Assembly (NCBI GenBank): GCA_036394995.1
Contig: DASWED010000092.1
Coordinates: forward strand, 1-11,683
Direction of reading: 5' to 3'
Length of the DNA stretch: 11,683 nucleotides
From: DASWED01 sp036394995
GTDB lineage: Bacteria; Actinomycetota; UBA4738; JACQTL01
This document shows, one piece after another, positions 1 through 6,909 of the stretch (positions are counted from its first letter, which is position 1; the number at the start of each line of letters is the position of its first letter). The position numbers and the translations under genes were made by a program. The notes under the pieces are model-generated. The model searched no databases and was not told the DNA's origin. It worked only from the letters and a program-made list of their open reading frames with translations.

Positions 1-93
1 CGACCCACCCCGCCTCGTCATGGAACCCCGGACAGATCCCCGGGGGGCCGAAGAAGGATTCCGCAAATCCCACAACGGGGCACGGGCCGGGCC

Positions 94-99
94 TATGAT
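94..99 (+). promoter_or_regulatory. Candidate -10 box upstream of mreB
   Basis: TATGAT, one mismatch from the sigma-70-type TATAAT, stands out in the GC-rich 161-nt leader of the MreB gene. It would place the transcript start near base 106 and give a leader of about 55 nt. I see no convincing -35 hexamer 16-18 nt upstream, so this is a weak candidate. The rest of bases 1-161 holds GC-rich inverted-repeat-like sequence and no gene that I can support. Confidence 0.28.
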
Positions 100-161
100 C
101 CGGCCCCCTCGCGGGCGGGGCGCCGGCCCGGCGCCGCCGCGGGGCAGGAGCGAGACGAGCC

Positions 162-1229
162 ATGCTGGACCTGGGCGACCCCTTTGCCCCGCCGAGGCGG
201 CGGCCCCGGCTCCGTGCACCGTGGTCGGCGCTCGGCCACGACCTCGCGGTGGACCTCGGGACCGCGAACACGCTGGTGTTCGTGCGGGGCCGGGGGGTCG
301 TGCTCGACCAGCCCTCGTTCGTCGCGGTGGACCGCGAGAGCGGGCGGTTCCTCGCGGTGGGGGCCGAGGCCAAGGAGATGCTGGGGCGGGCGCCCGAGCC
401 CATCGACGTCATCCGCCCGCTGCGATCCGGCGTGATCGGGGACTTCGAGGCGGCCCAGCACCTGCTCCGGGACTTCATCCTGCGGGTCCATCACCGACGG
501 CGGTTCGTGAAGCCCCGGGTGATCGTGTGCGTTCCCACTGCCGTGACCCAGGTGGAGCAGCGGGCCGTGGAGGAGGCGGCGCTCCAGGCAGGGGCCCGCC
601 GGGTGACCATCGTGTCCGAGCCCCTGGCGGCGGCCGTCGGCGCGGGGCTGCCGGTGGAGGCCCCTCGCGGATCGATGGTGGTGGACATCGGCGGCGGCAC
701 CACGGATGTGGCGGTCTTCGTCTTGGGCGGCATCGTGGCCAGCACGAACGCCCCGGTGGGCGGCGACGTCCTGGACCAGGCCGTGATGGCGTACTGCCGC
801 AAGGAGCTCGGGGTCATGATCGGCGAGCGGACCGCGGAGCGGCTGAAGGTGGTGGGGGGCTCGGCGTTCGCCAGCGCGCGGAACGTGGTGATCGAGTTCA
901 TGGGACGCGACGTGGCGACGGGGAAGCCCCAGACCGTCCGGGTCCATTCCTCTGCGCTGGCGGAGGGCCTGGCCGAGCCGGTGGCGACGATCTGCGACAC
1001 GGTGGTCTCCGTGTTCGAACGGCTACCCCCGGAGGTCGTCCCCGACATCGCCTCCCGGGGGATCACGCTGACCGGCGGCGGGGCGCTGCTGGCCGGCCTG
1101 GCCCTGCGCCTCGAACGGGAGTGCGGGATCAAGGTGCTCGTCGATCCCGAGCCGCTGTCGTGCGTGGTCCGGGGCGCGGGGATGCTCCTGGACCGTCTGC
1201 CTGGCCGGCCCCCCCGGCGATCCCGGTAA
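162..1229 (+). CDS. mreB: MreB/Mbl-type rod-shape actin homologue
   Basis: Bacterial actin fold protein of 355 aa. MreB forms membrane-bound filaments that steer peptidoglycan synthesis during elongation. The nucleotide-binding signatures are in order: phosphate-1 DLGTANT (31-37), the EQRAVEEA helix (about 132-139), phosphate-2 DIGGGTTD (175-182), the GERTAERLK segment (221-229), the adenosine loop TGGGALL (304-310) and a C-terminal VRGAGMLLD. The ATG is preceded by AGGAG at 146-150. It gives a Pro/Arg-rich N-terminal extension roughly a dozen residues longer than E. coli MreB. No mreC or mreD follows. The gene ends 3 nt before a convergent gene, so it looks like a stand-alone mreB or Mbl-like paralogue rather than the main mreBCD copy. 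Family assignment is secure; MreB versus Mbl is not. Confidence 0.93.
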   Translation: MLDLGDPFAPPRRRPRLRAPWSALGHDLAVDLGTANTLVFVRGRGVVLDQPSFVAVDRESGRFLAVGAEAKEMLGRAPEPIDVIRPLRSGVIGDFEAAQHLLRDFILRVHHRRRFVKPRVIVCVPTAVTQVEQRAVEEAALQAGARRVTIVSEPLAAAVGAGLPVEAPRGSMVVDIGGGTTDVAVFVLGGIVASTNAPVGGDVLDQAVMAYCRKELGVMIGERTAERLKVVGGSAFASARNVVIEFMGRDVATGKPQTVRVHSSALAEGLAEPVATICDTVVSVFERLPPEVVPDIASRGITLTGGGALLAGLALRLERECGIKVLVDPEPLSCVVRGAGMLLDRLPGRPPRRSR

Positions 1230-1232
1230 GCC

Positions 1233-1445
1233 TCAGCGGCCCCCGCGCCGAGTGGTGTTCGGCTTCCCGAGCGACAGCAGCGCGGCCCCTCCGGCCACCA
1301 TGAGGGCCCCGATCACCGTCCACGTGATCGTGCTGCTCATGAAGCTGCCGCCCAGGATCCCCACGCCCTGGAGGAAGAACACCGCCCCGGTCAGGCACGC
1401 CAGGACCCCGGTGACGGACAGGGCCATGCGGATCGAGGGGCGCAT
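1233..1445 (-). CDS. 70-aa two-helix membrane protein, unknown function
   Basis: Small hydrophobic protein with two predicted transmembrane segments (about residues 7-30 and 38-60), a Gly-rich hairpin between them and a basic Arg-rich tail. The charge pattern suggests both ends face the cytoplasm. The start codon lies 3 nt after the stop of the Mog-XdhC fusion gene, so it is almost certainly co-transcribed and probably translationally coupled, since no strong Shine-Dalgarno is visible. I do not recognise a family. It could be a minor membrane partner of the upstream gene product or merely a passenger. It is convergent with mreB with 3 nt between the two stops. Confidence 0.7.
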   Translation of the reverse strand: MRPSIRMALSVTGVLACLTGAVFFLQGVGILGGSFMSSTITWTVIGALMVAGGAALLSLGKPNTTRRGGR

Positions 1446-1448
1446 GGT

Positions 1449-2717
1449 TCAGCCCGTGGACCGGTCGAGCCAGCCGCCCACGCGCCCGGCCCGCGCGGCC
1501 AGGAGGCCGGCGGCGATCGACACGGCGATCTCGGCGGGCGTTCGGGCGCCGACGTCCAGACCCACCGGCGAGCGAACCCTGGCCAGATCCTCGTCGGAGA
1601 ACCCGGCCGCCCGAAGGGCCTCCACGTGCGGCCCGACGTGCCGGCGGCTCCCCAGTACCCCGACGAACCCGGCGGGCGTGCGGAGCGCCGCGGCCACGGA
1701 CTCGGCCACCCCGGGGGCGTCGTGGTCGGTGTGGACCACGGATGCGTCGGGGTCGAGGTCGCCCGGATCCAGCGATTCCAGCACCCGATCCGCTGCGGCA
1801 CGGTGCTCGGGCAGGATCCGCTCGGTCCGCGGTTCCACCAGGGCGGTCCGCCACCCCAGGGCCCCGACCGCTCGCAGGAGCTCGAGCGCGATGGGAGTCG
1901 CCGTCACCGCCACCAGGAGCGGCGCCCGGGCCCGGGGCTCCAGGAACACCTCGACGTCACCGAGTTCGTGGGTGTAGGTCCTGGTCACGGGCTCGCGGCC
2001 GGCCGCCACCCCGGCCGCATCGGCCACCGCCGCCGAGTCGAACTCCGCGCACCCGAGCGTTCCCTCGAGGGGGCCGCCGGGCCCGATCGAGAGGCGCTGT
2101 CCCACCCGGCAGGGCGGGTTCCCGTGGACCTTCACGGCCGTGGCCACCACCCTCCAGGCCTCCCGCGACGGGACATCCGCCGAGGTGGCGGGCCCGGGCC
2201 GTGTCTCCCCCGGGGGTGCGTGACCGGTGGGGTGCTCTCCGGTCCGGCCGGCCAGCAGGTCGAGCGCGTGGGGGAGGACCGGGAGCACCGCCTCGAGGCT
2301 CTCGCGGACGCCGGAAGGGCTCCCCGGCAGGTTCACGACGAGCGTTCCCCCGACGGTTCCCACAACGGCCCGCGACAGCGCGGCCTGGGGCGTGTGGGCC
2401 AGCCCGGCCGCCCGCATCAGCTCGGCGAGCCCGGGAGCCTCCCGTTCGATCACGGCGCGGGTGGCCTCCGGCGTGACGTCCCGGGGCCCGAACCCCGTCC
2501 CGCCGGTGGTGACCACGAGGTCCACGGGTTCCCCGGCCAGGTCGCGGAGCACCGCCTCGATCTGCGGACCGACGTCGGGAACCACCCGGCGGTCGACCTC
2601 CTCGAAGCCGGCCTCCCGGAGCATGTCCTCGGCGGCCTGCCCGGAGCGATCCTCCCTGGTGCCCCCGGACACGCCATCGGACACCGTGACCACCGCCGCC
2701 CGGATCCTTTCCCGCAT
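1449..2717 (-). CDS. Fusion of MogA/MoaB-like MPT-binding domain and XdhC-family maturation factor
   Basis: 422 aa. Residues 1 to about 160 form a MoCF-biosynthesis (MogA/MoaB) domain. It carries the molybdopterin-binding loop TTGGTGFGPRDVTPEAT (70-86) and NLPGSPSGVRESLEAVLP (129-146). This fold adenylylates molybdopterin (MogA/Cnx1G type) before metal insertion. After a Pro/Gly-rich linker (about 160-185), an XdhC/CoxI-type region follows. Its N-terminal part (about 187-260) has VHGNPPCRVGQRL and GTLGCAEFD. A Rossmann-like part (about 268-415) has FVGVLGSRR (351-359) and SPVGLDVGARTPAEIAVSI (383-401). XdhC proteins bind Moco and support its sulfuration and insertion into xanthine-dehydrogenase-type enzymes. 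The usual GGC(V)E motif reads LGCAE here, with Cys223 kept. Divergent from moaA, which supports a Moco role. Fusion of the two steps in one chain is unusual. Confidence 0.88.
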   Translation of the reverse strand: MRERIRAAVVTVSDGVSGGTREDRSGQAAEDMLREAGFEEVDRRVVPDVGPQIEAVLRDLAGEPVDLVVTTGGTGFGPRDVTPEATRAVIEREAPGLAELMRAAGLAHTPQAALSRAVVGTVGGTLVVNLPGSPSGVRESLEAVLPVLPHALDLLAGRTGEHPTGHAPPGETRPGPATSADVPSREAWRVVATAVKVHGNPPCRVGQRLSIGPGGPLEGTLGCAEFDSAAVADAAGVAAGREPVTRTYTHELGDVEVFLEPRARAPLLVAVTATPIALELLRAVGALGWRTALVEPRTERILPEHRAAADRVLESLDPGDLDPDASVVHTDHDAPGVAESVAAALRTPAGFVGVLGSRRHVGPHVEALRAAGFSDEDLARVRSPVGLDVGARTPAEIAVSIAAGLLAARAGRVGGWLDRSTG

Positions 2718-2791
2718 GGCCCTATTGTGCCGCGGTTCGGACCCGGACCCCTCGGGAGAGCGTCGGCCGCGTTCGGGGTACCCTGGTGGGG
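2718..2791. promoter_or_regulatory. Divergent, possibly leaderless, promoter region between mog-xdhC and moaA
   Basis: Only about 70 nt separate the two divergent Moco genes. On the + strand TACCCT (2779-2784) ends 7 nt before the ATG at 2792, the geometry of a leaderless actinobacterial TANNNT -10 element. On the - strand CACAAT (2729-2724) ends 6 nt before the ATG at 2717. Neither gene has a normally spaced Shine-Dalgarno, which agrees with leaderless starts. No clear -35 boxes are seen and no molybdenum-cofactor riboswitch would fit in the space. Confidence 0.35.
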
Positions 2792-3826
2792 ATGACGAAC
2801 GACCCCTCCTGGACGCCCCCCGAGACCGATCCGCCGGGTGCCGGACCGCTGGTCGACACGTTCGGCCGGATCGCCGACGATCTCCGCGTCTCGGTGACGG
2901 ACCGGTGCAACTTCCGGTGCACGTACTGCATGCCGGCGGAGGGCCTGGCCTGGCTGCCCAAGTCGGACATCCTCACGTTCGAGGAGATCACGCGGGTGGT
3001 GGGCGTGTTCGTGTCGCTGGGGGTCCGTTCGATCAAGATCACCGGCGGTGAGCCCACGGTCCGGGCCGACCTCCCGGTGCTGGTGCGCATGCTCCGGGAG
3101 GCGAGTCCGGACCTCGAGATGTCCATGACCACGAACGGGCTCCTCCTGGACCGGCTGGCCGAGCCGCTGGCCCGGGCCGGGCTCGACCGGGTCACGGTGT
3201 CGTGCGATTCCCTGATGCGGCACCGGTTCGAACAGATGACCCGCCGCGACGCCCTGGACCGGGTGCTGGCGGGGATGCGGGCGGCCGAGGCCGCCGGGCT
3301 CACCCCGATCAAGATCAACAGCGTGATCATCGGCGGGACCAACGACGACGAGGCCGTGGAGTTCGCCGAGTTCGTTCGCGAGACCGGCTACGAGGTGCGG
3401 TTCATCGAGTACATGCCGCTCGACGCCGAACAAGCCTGGGAGCGGGCCAAGGTGGTCCCGAACGCGAACCTCCTGGAGCAGATCGACGCCGCGCACCCGC
3501 TGGTCCCGGTGGGACACGGGGCCGAACCCGCCACCTCGTACCGGTTCGCCGATGGCGCGCAGGGCGCGATCGGAGTCATCTCGAGCGTCACCGAGCCGTT
3601 CTGCGACACCTGCAACCGCCTCCGCCTCACCGCCGAGGGGGACTTCCGTTCGTGCCTGTTCTCGCTGGAGGAGGTGGACCTCCGGGAGCCGCTGCGCTCC
3701 GGAGCCACCGACTCCGAGCTCGCGGCCCTGATCCGCCGCGGCGTGTGGCGGAAATGGTCGGGCCACCGCATCAACCACCCCGACTTCGTCAGGCCCGACC
3801 GCAGCATGTCGATGATCGGCGGCTGA
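2786..3826 (+). CDS. moaA: GTP 3',8-cyclase MoaA (radical SAM, molybdenum cofactor step 1)
   Basis: 346 aa from GTG 2786, or 344 aa from ATG 2792. I lean to the ATG because a TACCCT -10 would start a leaderless transcript there. MoaA converts GTP to 3',8-cyclo-H2GTP, the precursor of cPMP. The N-terminal radical SAM cluster is CNFRCTYC (Cys41, 45, 48), followed by the SAM-binding GGEP (87-90). The MoaA-specific C-terminal cluster is CDTC...C (Cys273, 276, 290) around the GTP-contacting NRLRLT. The chain ends in the conserved Gly-Gly. The region usually read as VSLDSL reads VSCDSL (138-143) and the ITRRD motif reads MTRRD; both are mild departures. It is divergent from the Mog-XdhC fusion gene. 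No moaC, moaE or moeA is in the window. Confidence 0.96.
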   Translation: MGMTNDPSWTPPETDPPGAGPLVDTFGRIADDLRVSVTDRCNFRCTYCMPAEGLAWLPKSDILTFEEITRVVGVFVSLGVRSIKITGGEPTVRADLPVLVRMLREASPDLEMSMTTNGLLLDRLAEPLARAGLDRVTVSCDSLMRHRFEQMTRRDALDRVLAGMRAAEAAGLTPIKINSVIIGGTNDDEAVEFAEFVRETGYEVRFIEYMPLDAEQAWERAKVVPNANLLEQIDAAHPLVPVGHGAEPATSYRFADGAQGAIGVISSVTEPFCDTCNRLRLTAEGDFRSCLFSLEEVDLREPLRSGATDSELAALIRRGVWRKWSGHRINHPDFVRPDRSMSMIGG

Positions 3827-3884
3827 TTCCCTCACGACGATCCACTGTCAAACCACCTCTCCCAGCGTCGTTGACGCGTCCCGT

Positions 3885-4136
3885 TCAGGAGCGGGTGCCC
3901 CTCGCCATCACCGCCCAGGCCCGCTCGGCGAGGTGGGCCGCCACCACGCACGGTGCCTTGGTGTGGGTGGCCCCCCTCGATGGGCTGCAGGGTCTCCCGG
4001 GCCACGATTGCGAGCCGGGCCAGGGTCTCCGCGTCGATGGAGTTCGACTTGGCATGGCGCGACAGGAACTTCCGGAGGTCCGAGGCCTTCTCCGAGCTCA
4101 CCCGGTAGCAGGCGTGGCCCCTGCGGCCGCGGCGAT
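3885..4136 (-). pseudogene. IS110-family transposase remnant, internally deleted and frameshifted
   Basis: Two pieces of an IS110-type (DEDD) transposase lie side by side in different - strand frames. The first (about 4116-3977) reads CYRVSSEKASDLRKFLSRH and then AKSNSIDAETLARL, matching the family's '...ADLR..Y.KHTKSDRLDSRLLARL' region near the catalytic domain. The second (about 3978-3885) reads GATHTKAPCVVAAHLAERAW then AVMARG before a TGA. This matches the family C-terminus, where the transposase normally continues with a 'PYV' segment. The pieces meet at a run of six C (3971-3976 on the + strand). IS110 transposases are around 400 aa, so most of the middle and both ends are missing. No IS ends, inverted repeats or target duplication are recognisable. 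Identification rests on recalled family motifs. Confidence 0.72.
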
Positions 4137-4246
4137 AGCTTCTTCGACGTAGATGACGTCGGCCCCGTTCACCATGACCTCCGCCGTCCCGACCTCACCA
4201 CCAGGGTCGCTTCGGGGCCGTCGTGCTTTCGTGCGCGGCTGCCACC

Positions 4247-6451
4247 TCAGCCGCAGCGGAACTCCACCAGCGTTCGCTGGGGTCGGCCGTCGGTCCAGTG
4301 GCCGACCGCCCAGAACCGGTTCGTGTGGGGGACGCGCGCGATCGCCTCCAGCGCGCTGACGGTCCCCGGAGCGGGCGTCGACGCGATGGTCCAGGCGCTC
4401 CCGTCCCAGTGTTCGGCCAGGGTCGCGGTCCCGGCCGAGCCCACCGCCCACGCGCCGCCTCCGGGCCCGAGGGCCACACCATCCAGCCGGCTGTCGTTGG
4501 AACCCGGGTCGGGAGTCGAGACCTGGCTCCACGCGTTCCCGTCCCATTGCTCGACCAGGGGATCGCGGGGCAGGAAGAAGGGATCGCCGGTGAACCCGAC
4601 CGCCCAGATCTCGCTCGAGGAACGGGCGGCCATCCCCAGGACCCCTCCCTCCCCGACATCGGATCCTCGACGCAGGCTCCACCGGGTGCCATTCCAGTGC
4701 TCAAAGAGGGGGGAGGTCACGTCATTCCCGTAGAACACGCCGGCTGCCCATGCGTGCGAGCGGGACACCGGCGCCACGGCCTCGAACCATGATCCTCCGA
4801 TCGCGTCCAGGTTCGGGGTCGGGACGAAGGCCCACTGAGCCCCGTTCCAGTGCTCGGAGCCCGGGTTGCCGAAGTCGCTGCCCACCGCCCACACGTTGGT
4901 TCCGGAGCGGGCCGCGACCGCGAACATGTCCCCGCCGTCGGGCGCGTCGGAGACCGTCCATCGGGTGCCGTCCCAGTGCTCGATGAGCGTGGACCCCACG
5001 TGCTGGCCCGTGTTCCGGGTCGATCCGACCGCCCAGACGTTCGTCGGAGAGAGCGCGGTCACCCCGGAGAGGAAGTTGATGGCGAGGTCCCCGTCCGGGC
5101 TCGGGACGGTGCGCCACCTGGTCCCGTTCCAGTGCTCGATCAGCGTGTGCTGGACCGTCCCGTCCATGTACGATCCCACGGCCCACGCGTCGTCCGCGGC
5201 GATCGCGGCCACGCCGGTCAGGGCGTTGGCGCCCCGCCCGGGCGCGGGCGTCCGGGGCACCGACGTGCCGTGAGGGGCGAAGTGTTCGGCGAGCGTCGTG
5301 CCGCCCCGGTTGCCCACGGCCCACGTGTCCCCCGGGGCACGGACGGCCACCCCCCGGAACTCCCCGCCGACGTGGTCGTTGGGGATCACCGACCACCTCG
5401 TCCCGTCCCACCGCTCCACCAGGGCCAGCCCGTCGAGGACGCCGACGGCGAGCACCCTCCGCGTCCCGGGGACGCGCGCGGCGCCGGCCAGGAAGCCCCT
5501 GCCGGAGGCGTGCGTCGACACCACACCCCAAGCGGTGCCGTCCCACCGGAGGGCGAGCGGGTGGGAGCCGTGCCACCCGACCGCGAGCACGTCTCGCCGC
5601 CCGACGGCCGCGACCCCCGACAGCCCGAAACCGTGCTCCAGGTGGGGACCGAGGACGGCCCGCCACGAGGTCCCGTCGAAGAACGCGGTCCAGATCCGGT
5701 GGGTGCCGAAGGTTCGGTGGACCCCGACCGCCCACAGGTGGTCCGTGCCGGGCACGCGGGTCACCGCCGAGAGCTCCATGCCCTCCCCGCCCGGGCTCGG
5801 GGTCGGGACGGCCGTCCACGAGGACCCGTCCCAGCGCTCGGCGAGCGTCCGGGGGAAGTTACCCTCGGCGTTGAATGCACCCTGGCCGCCGACCGCCCAC
5901 ACCTCGTCGGGTGACACGACGACCACGGCGTTGAGCCCCGCTCCCCCCGGATCGGGATCAACGGTCGGCGCCACCGCCCACGACGAGCCGTCCCAATGCA
6001 CCGCGAGCGTCCTCGGGGTCGAGGCGTCATCGAAGCGCCACCCCACCGCCCACACGTCGTCCGGCCCCGCCGCGGCGACGCCGATGAGGAGGTTCCTGAC
6101 CGGGCCGGGGTTCGGGCTCGGGACCTTGCTCCATCTCGTGCCGTTCCAGTGCTCGATGAGCGTCCGGGTCAGGTCGGGCCTCGGTGACCACGACCCGACC
6201 GCCCACACGTCGTCAGAGCCGACGGAGGCGACGCCCCTCAGGAAGCTTGGTGCCCGGCCCTTGTTGGGGCTGGGCACCTGCGTCCACGCCCCGCACGACG
6301 TGGCGCCGGCCCTGGCCGTTGTGGCTCCGCCCGAGGTCGCGCCCACGGAGAGCCCCGTCGTCGCCACCAGCAGGACGCTGACGGCACACATCACCGCGGG
6401 TCGTCGTATCGTCCGCTTCCCCGCCCGGAACCCGCGCCTTCCCTCACCCAT
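4247..6451 (-). CDS. Secreted 14-repeat 'WAVG/HWNGTRW' protein, predicted beta-propeller
   Basis: 734 aa from the ATG at 6451, chosen because GGGGAGCGGGAG sits just upstream and the signal peptide begins there; the frame stays open to 6655. An Arg/Lys-rich n-region and hydrophobic stretch (about 17-38) are followed by an AXA site near residue 48, indicating Sec export. The mature chain has about 14 repeats of 40-55 residues. Each has a '(D)DVWAVG' strand, an 'IEHWNGTRW' turn and a 'VPSPNP' segment; one or two units are degenerate, for example HFAPHGT in unit 7. Repeats of this size with W..G signatures suggest a beta-propeller, perhaps two seven-bladed rings. The only cysteines in the mature chain are Cys53 and Cys733, at its two ends. 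Function is unknown: extracellular binding or adhesion is possible, and no catalytic motif is visible. Confidence 0.87.
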   Translation of the reverse strand: MGEGRRGFRAGKRTIRRPAVMCAVSVLLVATTGLSVGATSGGATTARAGATSCGAWTQVPSPNKGRAPSFLRGVASVGSDDVWAVGSWSPRPDLTRTLIEHWNGTRWSKVPSPNPGPVRNLLIGVAAAGPDDVWAVGWRFDDASTPRTLAVHWDGSSWAVAPTVDPDPGGAGLNAVVVVSPDEVWAVGGQGAFNAEGNFPRTLAERWDGSSWTAVPTPSPGGEGMELSAVTRVPGTDHLWAVGVHRTFGTHRIWTAFFDGTSWRAVLGPHLEHGFGLSGVAAVGRRDVLAVGWHGSHPLALRWDGTAWGVVSTHASGRGFLAGAARVPGTRRVLAVGVLDGLALVERWDGTRWSVIPNDHVGGEFRGVAVRAPGDTWAVGNRGGTTLAEHFAPHGTSVPRTPAPGRGANALTGVAAIAADDAWAVGSYMDGTVQHTLIEHWNGTRWRTVPSPDGDLAINFLSGVTALSPTNVWAVGSTRNTGQHVGSTLIEHWDGTRWTVSDAPDGGDMFAVAARSGTNVWAVGSDFGNPGSEHWNGAQWAFVPTPNLDAIGGSWFEAVAPVSRSHAWAAGVFYGNDVTSPLFEHWNGTRWSLRRGSDVGEGGVLGMAARSSSEIWAVGFTGDPFFLPRDPLVEQWDGNAWSQVSTPDPGSNDSRLDGVALGPGGGAWAVGSAGTATLAEHWDGSAWTIASTPAPGTVSALEAIARVPHTNRFWAVGHWTDGRPQRTLVEFRCG

Positions 6452-6477
6452 GCTCCCGCTCCCCGCGATTCGTCTCG

Positions 6478-6506
6478 TCTCTACGCGATCGCAAAGGTCC
6501 TGTCGA
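6478..6506 (-). promoter_or_regulatory. Candidate promoter of the secreted repeat protein gene
   Basis: On the - strand, TCGACA (6506-6501, five of six to TTGACA) is separated by exactly 17 nt from TAGAGA (6483-6478). Transcription would begin near 6471, leaving a 20-nt leader that contains the purine-rich ribosome-binding site. The -10 is a poor match and lacks the final T, so this is a plausible rather than firm call. It overlaps the Mrr remnant only marginally. Confidence 0.35.
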
Positions 6507-6511
6507 GGGTC

Positions 6512-6786
6512 ATGTGGACCGGTCATGGCTCCGCTGGCCGATTCGGGGTGACCGAAGAGGAGCGCACCAAACTGCTGCCCAGCGGCACTGGCCGGCTGTA
6601 CGAGAACCGCGTCGCTTGGGCTTACGTCCATCTCTACCATGCCAGGGCAATCCAACGAGTCGGCCGAGGCGTTGATCGCATCACGCCCCGCGGTCTCAAG
6701 CTGTTGGCCGACAACCCGGAAACCGGGTGGACGTCAGGACCCTGAGCCAGTTCCCCGAGCTAGTCGCCTTCCGGAAGGGGAGCAAA
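6512..6786 (+). pseudogene. Mrr-type restriction endonuclease fragment (Mrr_N winged helix only), frameshifted
   Basis: The + frame from about 6545 reads GVTEEERTKLLPSGTGRLYE then NRVAWAYVHL, and ITPRGLKLLADNPE up to 6721. This is the N-terminal DNA-binding winged helix of Mrr-like modification-dependent endonucleases, usually '...LPSG....NRVGWA...L..AGL....RG...IT.RG..LL..NP'. Directly after NPE the match continues in another frame from 6724: RVDVRTLSQFPELVAFRKGS, as in the family's '..I....L..FPEF.EFR' segment. A 2-nt insertion or 1-nt deletion at the GAAACCGGG stretch therefore breaks the gene. The catalytic D-ExK nuclease domain is absent, and so is the first helix of Mrr_N. It is a relic of a defence gene, with no partner methylase nearby. 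Identification is from motif recall. Confidence 0.66.
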
Positions 6787-6909
6787 TGCGGTGCGTCCCT
6801 CAGAACCGCTCTCGACGCCTCCCCCCGGACCAGCTGGGTTGACTCATGCAACCCTGGGACCCCGGGCCGATCAAGCACCGAGGCCCTTACATGATTCGCG
6901 CCCGTTCCC

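Noticed and set aside
20..1303. Second + strand open frame overlapping mreB
   Set aside because: Arg/Gly/Pro-rich shadow of a high-GC gene; mreB in the other frame has all actin motifs and a Shine-Dalgarno.
2718..2785. Moco riboswitch upstream of moaA
   Set aside because: The 70-nt divergent spacer is too short for the known aptamer and shows no matching stems.
2786..3826. moaA as a peptide-modifying radical SAM enzyme (PqqE/SPASM type)
   Set aside because: The C-terminal CxxC-x13-C cluster, NRLRLT motif and terminal Gly-Gly are specific to MoaA, and the neighbour is a Moco gene.
4250..6300. Regular DNA repeats that might suggest CRISPR or a tandem-repeat array
   Set aside because: The repeats are diverged, about 120-165 nt long and keep one reading frame; they encode the WAVG propeller repeats.
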